Origin: Kiritimatiellia bacterium | GTDB taxonomy: Bacteria > Verrucomicrobiota > Kiritimatiellia > RFP12 > UBA1067 | Assembly: GCA_017521065.1 (NCBI GenBank) | Contig: JAFXEA010000462.1 | Coordinates: forward strand, 1 to 5,604 | Direction: 5' to 3' | Length of the DNA stretch: 5,604 nt | Shown: positions 1 through 5,604 of the stretch, one piece after another | Position numbering within the stretch: the first letter of the stretch is position 1 | How the letters are laid out: every line of letters starts with the position of its first letter | Translations under genes and position numbers: made by a program | The notes under the pieces: model-generated | The model's input: the letters and a program-made list of their open reading frames with translations, nothing else | What the model was told of the DNA's origin: nothing | Databases searched by the model: none

Positions 1-18
1 GCGAAATCTCATGCTCAT
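1..18 (-). CDS. Start of a further operon gene (first six codons only)
   Basis: ATG at 18-16 overlaps the GH92 TGA stop (17-15) as ATGA, the classic arrangement for translational coupling, with a Shine-Dalgarno-like AGGA 7 nt upstream. The frame reads Met-Ser-Met-Arg-Phe-Arg and stays open to the window edge. A second in-frame ATG at 12 is a possible alternative start. Too little is visible to suggest a product; by context another glycan-utilisation gene would not surprise. Confidence 0.45.
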
Positions 19-2336
19 TTCTGTTTCCTTTCGGGAAATTGGCGGGACGTACCGGGTGTCCGGGCCATTTCAAAGACAAGTTCGCCTCCGCGCATCAAAT
101 CGGAGTGTTCAAGTTCCGTTCCGCAGATTTTCTGCCCATTGAACGAAACGGAACGCACATATCTGTTCTCCGGCGAGTTTCCGAGCACGGTTATCTTCAA
201 TTCGGCACGACGATATGGATGGGATATCTGCAGTGTGGCGCTGTCCACAATAGGAGAACCGATCTCGTACCGACCACTCTGCGGTTCGACCGGATAGAAG
301 CCAATCGCAGAAAGGATGTACCAGGCGCTCATCTGCCCGCAGTCCTCGTTGCCGTCAAACCCCTTTCGCGTCGCGGAATAGCACCGCGCCATGATCTCCC
401 GCACCCGTTCCTGAGTTTTATCCGGCCGACCGACCCGATTGTAAAGATAGGCCACATGATGAGACGGCTCGTTCCCATGGATTGTGGTGCGCCACCTGTC
501 CGGCTTGAAGAAGTTTTCTTCGAAGTACCGGTCGAGCCTGTCGGCAAAAGCCTTGTCGCCACCCAGCAGGCCGGAAAGCAGAGGAATGTCATGCGGAACG
601 CACCAAAGCGCGGTTTCCGGAATGCATTCCGTGTAATGCCAGGCGAATCCGCTTTTCGGGTCGCACCATTCTCCGGCGGCGTTCTTCGGAAGACACATTC
701 TTTTCCCGGCGCACCACACATTGGTCCACGTATGCGAACGGTTCCTGAAAAAAGCGGCGTCCTGCGCTGCACCTGCGGCTTCCGCCAACACGGCCGCCGC
801 CGTATCGTCAAATGCAAAGTCCTGCGTGCGGGAAACCGACTCGTAAACCTTGTCGCACGGCACGTATCCAAGTTCCTGATACCAGGAAAGACCGGCGCGC
901 GTTTCTGGGAATTCGCCGAAGCAGCCTCTGTCCCGCCAGGTACACTCGCGGTCGTTCTTCTGCGGCGTCGTCGCATTCTTCCGCACAGCCTCATATGCTT
1001 TCCCTACATCGAAGCCGCGAAATCCTTTTGCCCACGCCTCCGCCAGCATGACTTCCGCGGGACCGCCGACCATAATGCCCGTATATCCAGGGTTGGGCCA
1101 CTTCGGAAGCCACCCCCCTTCGTCATACGCCTGCAGAAGAGCACGCATCATCCCGTCGACACGCTCCGGCGCCACAAGAGTCAAGAGAGGATGTTCGGCG
1201 CGATATGTATCCCAGCCTGAATAGCAAGTGTAGCTCTCCCCCTCATGCACCTTGTCGTCAAACGCCGAATAGTACCTGCCGTATTCCCCAATCTCGCGCG
1301 GATAGAGCGAAGCATGGTAGATGCCCGTGTAGAAAATGCGCTTGACGGACTCATCTGCCGTCTCTATGGTCAACCGCCCCATCCTCTCGCGCCATACTTC
1401 CTTCATCCGCGCAGAAAGTGCCCCGACAGTCTCCCCTGGCCGGATTTCCCGGCGAAGATTCTCCCTTGCCTGCTCTGGAGAGATGAGCGACACCCCCACC
1501 CTGACGCATAGCGGTGCGGAAGACGGAGCGAACACGGCCCAGCCACCGGCGACATCGCCTTTCACTTTACGTTCTCCGTCTTTCAGCCGTACGCCGCGAT
1601 AGCGGTGCGGCGCAGGCGGCTCCGGAGAACCTTCATACGTGCCGCAAGAAACGAACGGACGCGAAAACTCCAACACGAACCATCCCTTGAAATTCGGCAA
1701 CGGGTATGAATGATGTGCATCCAGACGATCGGAATTCCATCCCGTCACCGACTTGCCGTCGCGGGAAAATTCGAGAAATCCGTCTTTAGGGGATTTGTCG
1801 CTCCATCCGTTCACATAATCGCGCGACGCATCAATGACAATATGCGGAGTGTCGGCACCGTCGGGGAAATGAATTTCAAAAAGCGCCGCCCGAGACGTTG
1901 CGGACATCACGGTACGCACTCCACTGGCTGTTATTTCGGCACGGTACGGAGTGGAATCGAGCTGTTCCATCGAAGAAACCGCTCCTCTTTTCGAAAAATC
2001 GCACTCCACCGCGCCTACCCGCGGCATCAGCGAAAAATGCCCCCAGTCTCCCATGCAGATTGCGGGTTGGCGCGTAGCGATGAAACCGAGGAAATTCGTT
2101 ATGCCCGCACATTCGAAACTCACTCGCCCGACTTCGGTGCGACGCGACATCGGCACCCACTGTATCGAACCAAACGGAGTTCCGGTCATCGGCATCATTC
2201 CGCCGCCCTCGCCCTTCCCGGTTTGGGTGCCAATCATCGGATCCACCCAATCAAGCGGCTCCGTCGCCATTCCGGCACCAAGCCGGCAAACGCCAAGCGA
2301 CACCGAAGCCAATGCCACCGCAATCGTCTTTTTCAT
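15..2336 (-). CDS. GH92 family calcium-dependent exo-alpha-mannosidase, exported
   Basis: A 773-residue enzyme from ATG 2336, a normal length for bacterial GH92. GH92 enzymes remove terminal alpha-mannose by inversion and need calcium. Residues 1-24 form a signal peptide (MKKTIAVALASVSLG..., cleavage likely after GMA), so it acts outside the cytoplasm. Family marks in order: VDPMIGT (31-37) and TPFGSIQ (53-59) of the N-terminal beta-sandwich; SGWDTYR (373-379) at the start of the (alpha/alpha)6 barrel; WHYTE (566-570) with E570, the position I would assign to the acid; VPHD (580-583); HGNEPSHH (620-627); GNEDCGQMSAWY (662-673) with E664 and D665, where the base and calcium-site acids lie in the family; and IGFYPVEP (678-685). 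Two segments deviate from the usual pattern: the stretch after E570 reads CIPETAL instead of a GNxWQYT-like sequence, and residues 84-101 read GFIATRQPAICMGDWGHF instead of an SHTHLSG-like sequence. Linkage specificity therefore cannot be read off. It follows the repeat protein by 14 nt and overlaps the next gene by ATGA. Confidence 0.95.
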   Translation of the reverse strand: MKKTIAVALASVSLGVCRLGAGMATEPLDWVDPMIGTQTGKGEGGGMMPMTGTPFGSIQWVPMSRRTEVGRVSFECAGITNFLGFIATRQPAICMGDWGHFSLMPRVGAVECDFSKRGAVSSMEQLDSTPYRAEITASGVRTVMSATSRAALFEIHFPDGADTPHIVIDASRDYVNGWSDKSPKDGFLEFSRDGKSVTGWNSDRLDAHHSYPLPNFKGWFVLEFSRPFVSCGTYEGSPEPPAPHRYRGVRLKDGERKVKGDVAGGWAVFAPSSAPLCVRVGVSLISPEQARENLRREIRPGETVGALSARMKEVWRERMGRLTIETADESVKRIFYTGIYHASLYPREIGEYGRYYSAFDDKVHEGESYTCYSGWDTYRAEHPLLTLVAPERVDGMMRALLQAYDEGGWLPKWPNPGYTGIMVGGPAEVMLAEAWAKGFRGFDVGKAYEAVRKNATTPQKNDRECTWRDRGCFGEFPETRAGLSWYQELGYVPCDKVYESVSRTQDFAFDDTAAAVLAEAAGAAQDAAFFRNRSHTWTNVWCAGKRMCLPKNAAGEWCDPKSGFAWHYTECIPETALWCVPHDIPLLSGLLGGDKAFADRLDRYFEENFFKPDRWRTTIHGNEPSHHVAYLYNRVGRPDKTQERVREIMARCYSATRKGFDGNEDCGQMSAWYILSAIGFYPVEPQSGRYEIGSPIVDSATLQISHPYRRAELKITVLGNSPENRYVRSVSFNGQKICGTELEHSDLMRGGELVFEMARTPGTSRQFPERKQK
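26..29 (-). promoter_or_regulatory. Shine-Dalgarno-like site for the gene leaving the window
   Basis: AGGA within AAAGGAAA, 7 nt before the ATG at 18, embedded in the last codons of the GH92 gene. Its position supports a real start at the ATGA overlap. Confidence 0.5.
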
Positions 2337-2341
2337 TTTCA

Positions 2342-2348
2342 CCTTCCT
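2342..2348 (-). promoter_or_regulatory. Shine-Dalgarno site that decides the GH92 start
   Basis: AGGAAGG lies 5 nt before the ATG at 2336. An in-frame TTG at 2354 overlaps the upstream TGA stop and would add six residues (Met-Lys-Arg-Lys-Val-Lys). That start would place this purine-rich site inside the coding region, so ATG 2336 is the better choice. Confidence 0.8.
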
Positions 2349-2350
2349 TT

Positions 2351-3622
2351 TCAACGCACCAGAACAGAAAATCCTCGAACGTACTCAACGGAGAATGTCG
2401 TCAACCCCTGGACGTCATCGACAGTTTCAACCACCTTTTGGGAACAGCCGCTATACGGTCTGTTGACCAATTCAAAACTGTCCGTACAAAGCCCCAAGGA
2501 GGATGCCGCCGCGGTCTTCACAGTCAGAATCGCCACACGACGAAGCCCTGCCGGACGCTCGCGCGACCCACCGGGAGTCAGGATCCTGACGGGAAGTTTA
2601 GCATCGGCAAAGACGATAGGATTGTCGATGAGCGTATTTTTCACTCCATAATCGCAAATTGTCTCGCGCCCATCGGCCGGTATTGCGATTTCCAATCCCG
2701 TACCCGAAGCAAAGGAAAGTGCCACACCCTCGAAAGCCTCAGAAGAGAGCGCCCTAAGGTTGCCGCCGACTACAGCAAGCGTGTTGAAGCCTTCGTTCGG
2801 AACGGCCCCGCCGTCCGTACCGAAAAACGGAGCTTCGCCACCTATCGCCAGAGTGCCCTCGCCCTTTTTGGTCAGCCGGCCATTCCATGTAAACCGCTGC
2901 GTCACCGCCAGCACCGCATCCTTGGACACATTGAAATATGCCGGTCCGCTGACATATATGCCGCGGTTCGGCGTTTCAAGCACCATGGAATTGGTTATGA
3001 CAAGATGCGAATAGGCACGAATATTCAGCGCATCATACGTCCAGAAATCGAGCGGCGCTCCTAAACTACTGGAATCGGAAACGGACACAAAGCCGCAATA
3101 TTCGTCGTTAACCACGTCGTCGCTTCCGTTAAGGCAGATCTTTCCCGTGAAATTCGTGTTCATTCCCTTCAAATCCACGTAGCCCTTCGTATCCGCTTTC
3201 AACTTCATGATCTCTACTGTTCCGCTCCCCCACACCTCGCTTTCCAATGCGATGGTACCTCCGTCCTGCACACGGAATTGATTCGTTGCGGACGGATCGA
3301 CATAGATGCGACCAGCAAGATTGAACACTCCACCTATGTAGTTTCCGATTCTATTGACAGAACCAATCACTCGATAATCCTTGATTCGAACTTTCTTGCT
3401 CTTGGCTCTCAACAAAAGGTGACCTCCCTTAACTGCAAGACTATGACCTGGGAATGTCAATTCTTCCGTCGAGGAGGACGAATACGCATAGATGATCTTG
3501 GTGGTGTAATAATCCCGATCCGGCCCTGGATCAGCTCCATCACTCCAATTGGCCTTACTTATGAAAGAACTGTCTGCGTCCGTGGAATCGTCTTTGACCG
3601 TATTCGTTACTACTTTGCACGG
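2351..3622 (-). repeat. Protein-level module 2 of the beta-strand repeat protein
   Basis: Residues about 367-789. Landmarks in order: SF/ANW/DG (385-395), DY (403-404), F-P-G-H-S-L (423-428), AGRIYV (469-474), TNFTG (522-526), GVALSFASGTGLEIAI (665-680), NPIVFADAKLPVRI (700-713), then RVAILTVK (728-735) and VQGLTTFSV (770-778). It is longer than module 1, mainly through an insert holding the LTKKGEGTL beta-strand repeat (616-628). Boundaries are approximate. Confidence 0.6.
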
Positions 3623-4720
3623 CTGTTTCAGGAAGAGAGTGGAAAGTCCGTCGACGTCGGTCCGTTCGTACATCTCAATCACGGGGAATGGCGTCGCCTC
3701 AAGCTTGAAATCCTCCGGATTAAGCACTGTGCCCGCCGGAGCTTTGAATACGGCTATTTCAGGCACCTGCATGCCATCCGGATAATTGCCAAGAGTGTAG
3801 CCGGAATCGAAAAGTATGCGGATCCTGTTCTCAAATGTGAACGACGAGAGAACCTTCACGCATGATGCTTTCTTCGAAGACTTGTCATAAATCACGTTCA
3901 CGCACGAATTCGACTTGAAGTCGATATTCGCCACCGAGACGACAGATCCCGCCTCTTCGCCTCGCACCGCACAGTTGTACCCGAGCACGAGCGTTCCAGG
4001 AAAAACGGTGGATGTGTCCGCCGAATACTCCGTACGCCATTCAGATGATGCCCGGATATCGGCATACTGTTTTGGGCATTGAAAACAGTTGATGGTTCCC
4101 GTATATCCGGAAAGCGAATTGTCGACGAACCTGCAGACGAAATTCCCCGTCTCCCAGGTTGTGTTTCCGGGATTATCTCTAGTGAAGAGCCAAAGCGAAT
4201 TCTGTTCTCCTCCGGAAATCGCCGCCTTAAAAACTATCGTCGATTTCCTGGGGTTGCTGTAGATTTTGATGGGGGACGACTGAGTTGCCTCAACCTTGAC
4301 CCTCCCGGACACGATATTGCTAATTCCGAACCAGCCGCACAGCGTCCCGTTTCCGAGAACAAGTCCTTCTCCAGTACCGAAATCGGTAGTTCTGGGTCCA
4401 TTGGCGGCAAAAAGCGCGAGGGTCCCAACCGGGCCACCCGCCTCGCCGATATGGAGCGAGTTGCCGGCAAATGCAGTGTCGCAATGGGCGACATTGCGCA
4501 AAACCTTGCTGCCTTTGACAAAATAATCCACTGAAGGATCCAAAGCCCCTCCCGCAACCCCGGAGGGCACCCCATCGATCATCCAATTTGCCGCATTCGT
4601 AAACGACGACGTCCATGCGGTGTCCGTGACGTCGAGAACCGCACTCACGGCATACGCATCGGCAGATGCAACAGCACATGCCGCCACCAACAATGTCTGA
4701 GACAGTCTTCTGATGTCCAT
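2351..4720 (-). CDS. Exported two-module beta-strand repeat (PATR-like) protein
   Basis: A 789-residue protein of unknown function. Residues 1-24 are a signal peptide: RR near the start, hydrophobic LLVAACAVASA, and cleavage probably after ADA (22) or AYA (24). The rest is rich in Gly, Ser, Thr, Val and Asn, with short alternating strands, as in right-handed beta-helix proteins. LTKKGEGTLAIGG (616-628) followed by TLAVVGGNLRA (647-657) matches the autotransporter-associated beta-strand repeat pattern. SGYTG (204-208) and TNFTG (522-526) resemble the N-x-Y/F-T-G turn of the same repeats. The chain looks like two copies of one module (about 25-366 and 367-789), each beginning with SF..(K/N)AANW-type sequence and ending in a D-x-x-GL-(S/T)-T motif. 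I see no C-terminal autotransporter barrel, PEP-CTERM or LPXTG signal, so how it stays on or leaves the cell is unclear. The strong ribosome binding site supports the start. A surface scaffold or glycan binder for the flanking hydrolases is inference from context. Confidence 0.85.
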   Translation of the reverse strand: MDIRRLSQTLLVAACAVASADAYAVSAVLDVTDTAWTSSFTNAANWMIDGVPSGVAGGALDPSVDYFVKGSKVLRNVAHCDTAFAGNSLHIGEAGGPVGTLALFAANGPRTTDFGTGEGLVLGNGTLCGWFGISNIVSGRVKVEATQSSPIKIYSNPRKSTIVFKAAISGGEQNSLWLFTRDNPGNTTWETGNFVCRFVDNSLSGYTGTINCFQCPKQYADIRASSEWRTEYSADTSTVFPGTLVLGYNCAVRGEEAGSVVSVANIDFKSNSCVNVIYDKSSKKASCVKVLSSFTFENRIRILFDSGYTLGNYPDGMQVPEIAVFKAPAGTVLNPEDFKLEATPFPVIEMYERTDVDGLSTLFLKQPCKVVTNTVKDDSTDADSSFISKANWSDGADPGPDRDYYTTKIIYAYSSSSTEELTFPGHSLAVKGGHLLLRAKSKKVRIKDYRVIGSVNRIGNYIGGVFNLAGRIYVDPSATNQFRVQDGGTIALESEVWGSGTVEIMKLKADTKGYVDLKGMNTNFTGKICLNGSDDVVNDEYCGFVSVSDSSSLGAPLDFWTYDALNIRAYSHLVITNSMVLETPNRGIYVSGPAYFNVSKDAVLAVTQRFTWNGRLTKKGEGTLAIGGEAPFFGTDGGAVPNEGFNTLAVVGGNLRALSSEAFEGVALSFASGTGLEIAIPADGRETICDYGVKNTLIDNPIVFADAKLPVRILTPGGSRERPAGLRRVAILTVKTAAASSLGLCTDSFELVNRPYSGCSQKVVETVDDVQGLTTFSVEYVRGFSVLVR
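3623..4648 (-). repeat. Protein-level module 1 of the beta-strand repeat protein
   Basis: Residues about 25-366. Landmarks in order: SF/ANW/DG (39-50), DY (65-66), F-A-G-N-S-L (84-89), SGRVKV (138-143), SGYTG (204-208), a strand group NIDFKSNSCVNVIYD (265-279), SFTFENRIRILFD (293-305), then EIAVFK (321-326) and VDGLSTLFL (356-364). The same order recurs in module 2. The relation is visible in protein and not obviously in DNA, so the duplication is old or the units were acquired separately. Boundaries are approximate. Confidence 0.6.
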
Positions 4721-4728
4721 ACTTTCTT

Positions 4729-4734
4729 CTCCTT
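4729..4734 (-). promoter_or_regulatory. Shine-Dalgarno site of the beta-strand repeat protein gene
   Basis: AAGGAG lies 8 nt before the ATG at 4720. It begins inside the second of two tandem TAA stops ending the upstream gene, so termination and re-initiation sites are packed together. This supports both the chosen start and operon organisation. Confidence 0.85.
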
Positions 4735-4735
4735 A

Positions 4736-5604
4736 TTAATTTTGTTTCGAAACGCAATCCTTGCCGCTCTTCCCTCGCTCCCGTATCAACGGTTCGATGG
4801 CTATGCCGTATGGCGCAAAAGTCCTTATGCGTCTTTCGCCATCAAGAGTCAAGAATGCCACACGTTGCGCATCACGCGTATGGTTCACCGCAACCAACGC
4901 CACACTGCCATCCTCTGGAGAGCGCCACCAGGCACCCACCACGCCAGCCATTTTGGCGCGATAGACACCCTGTCTTGCTGGATTCTCCGTATTCGGCCAT
5001 TCGTAATCCCGTTCTTGCACTGGCTCCAACAGCTTCAGTTCGTCAAGATACTCACCGTAAGCGAGATATTTTTTGGCGTCAAGACGCGCCTTCCCCAAAC
5101 AATGCATCCAATCGGCATATGAGTTCTTGTCCTTGCGGAAAAGCCAGGGGCCCATCCACCCATTCTGCACACCCCATACAAAATGGAGCGACTGGACGGC
5201 ACGGAACGAATCTATATCCGTGGTCCCCCGCATGGGTGAACCGAAATAGACCGCATAATCTGAATACACGGCTGAATAAAACGGCACTACATCCGGTTTT
5301 GGAACCAACGCACGCAAAAAACCGTCAATCACATCAATCCAGGTCTCACCGCATCCCTCCGTGGCGAGCGGAACTCCCCCATGTCTCCGTCTGATTTCAC
5401 TGAACATTCCGGCATAACTCTCACGCCACCACGTACCTCCACCAGCAGGATGGGGATGCGACTCAGAAAAGCATGGTTCTGCACGGGATTCTCCAACCTG
5501 GTCGAAATAAACCGCCCCGGAACCCAATTCCGAAACAAGGCGCGAAGCGATATCCACCACTACGTCGCTCCAAAGCGGTGTGGACGGACACATCACCCCG
5601 TTGA
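4736..5604 (-). CDS. DUF6259-type TIM-barrel glycoside hydrolase-like protein (3' part; N-terminus outside window)
   Basis: The reading frame is open to the window edge (codons Asn-Gly precede the first GTG at 5596 and the ATG at 5593), so this is the C-terminal part of a longer protein and those codons are unlikely to be the true start. Numbering from the GTG, the visible part runs 286 residues. It opens with a barrel segment: MCPSTPLW (2-9), a beta strand AVYFDQVG (28-35) with D32, SHPHPAGGGTWW (46-57), then PLATEG (76-81) with E80. This strand-Asp and strand-Glu layout, with the His/Gly/Trp loop between them, is what I associate with DUF6259 proteins, which are predicted carbohydrate-active barrels. 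D32 and E80 are candidate catalytic or substrate-binding residues by inference only. Residues about 208-271 look like a small C-terminal beta-sandwich (AWW, VALVAVNHT, YGIAIEPL). The substrate is unknown. The gene ends in tandem TAA TAA stops, 15 nt before the next gene, which suggests cotranscription. Confidence 0.72.
   Translation of the reverse strand, partial: NGVMCPSTPLWSDVVVDIASRLVSELGSGAVYFDQVGESRAEPCFSESHPHPAGGGTWWRESYAGMFSEIRRRHGGVPLATEGCGETWIDVIDGFLRALVPKPDVVPFYSAVYSDYAVYFGSPMRGTTDIDSFRAVQSLHFVWGVQNGWMGPWLFRKDKNSYADWMHCLGKARLDAKKYLAYGEYLDELKLLEPVQERDYEWPNTENPARQGVYRAKMAGVVGAWWRSPEDGSVALVAVNHTRDAQRVAFLTLDGERRIRTFAPYGIAIEPLIRERGKSGKDCVSKQN

Noticed and set aside
39..1220. 393-residue open frame on the plus strand
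   Set aside because: It lies wholly antisense to the clear GH92 gene, is rich in Arg, His and Pro, shows no domain or signal peptide, and has no convincing ribosome binding site. It is a shadow of the GC-biased codons opposite.
2258..2336. Possible lipoprotein signal at the Cys in LGVC of the GH92 leader
   Set aside because: The residue before Cys is Val, which does not fit the lipobox (Gly, Ala or Ser expected at -1). A type I cleavage after GMA explains the leader better.
2351..2420. C-terminal sorting signal (autotransporter barrel, PEP-CTERM, LPXTG or type IX tail) on the repeat protein
   Set aside because: The end reads VEYVRGFSVLVR with no transmembrane stretch, PEP or LPXTG motif, or terminal Phe/Trp barrel signature. 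Nothing can be claimed.
1710..2651. 313-residue plus-strand open frame crossing the junction of two minus-strand genes
   Set aside because: It is antisense to the GH92 N-terminus and the repeat-protein C-terminus, both well supported. Its composition is Arg/His/Ser-rich without recognisable motifs.
3341..3420. Locally lower GC patch (32 of 80 bases by hand count, 40 percent) near the start of module 2
   Set aside because: It is short, the reading frame continues smoothly and encodes ordinary strand sequence, and GC recovers in the next 60 bases. It is not enough to claim recent insertion or transfer.
4721..4735. Search for a terminator or promoter between the first two genes
   Set aside because: The 15-nt gap is filled by a second stop codon and a Shine-Dalgarno site. 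There is no room for a hairpin with a T-tract or for -35/-10 boxes.

Overview
The window reads as one polysaccharide- or glycoprotein-degradation operon, transcribed entirely on the minus strand. From high to low coordinates it holds: the 3' part of a TIM-barrel glycoside hydrolase-like gene of the DUF6259 type (4736-5604, entering from outside the window); a 789-residue exported beta-rich repeat protein of the autotransporter-associated beta-strand (PATR-like) kind (2351-4720); a family GH92 exo-alpha-mannosidase (15-2336); and the first six codons of a further gene that overlaps the mannosidase stop by ATGA (1-18). Coding density is almost total. The gaps are 15 and 14 nt and the last junction overlaps. 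Each of the three gene starts visible here has its own Shine-Dalgarno-like sequence.

No taxonomic marker is present, so the source is inferred. Exported PATR-like proteins with W...ANW..G modules, a DUF6259-type hydrolase next to a GH92 enzyme, no SusC/SusD pair in view and medium GC together suggest a glycan-degrading member of the Verrucomicrobiota/PVC group (Kiritimatiellia, Lentisphaeria or a relative, often gut-associated). A Bacteroidota or Planctomycetota origin is not excluded.

Inferred working model: the GH92 enzyme removes terminal alpha-mannose from a host, fungal or algal glycan outside the cytoplasm. The DUF6259-type enzyme would cut another linkage of the same glycan. The PATR-like protein would be a surface or secreted scaffold or binder. 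Only the GH92 family assignment is firm. The two points most worth attention are that the beta-strand protein is built from two diverged copies of one roughly 350-420-residue module, and that the GH92 enzyme departs from the common family pattern in two otherwise very regular active-site segments.

No RNA genes, insertion sequences, CRISPR arrays, terminators or promoters were found. The operon promoter must lie beyond position 5604.
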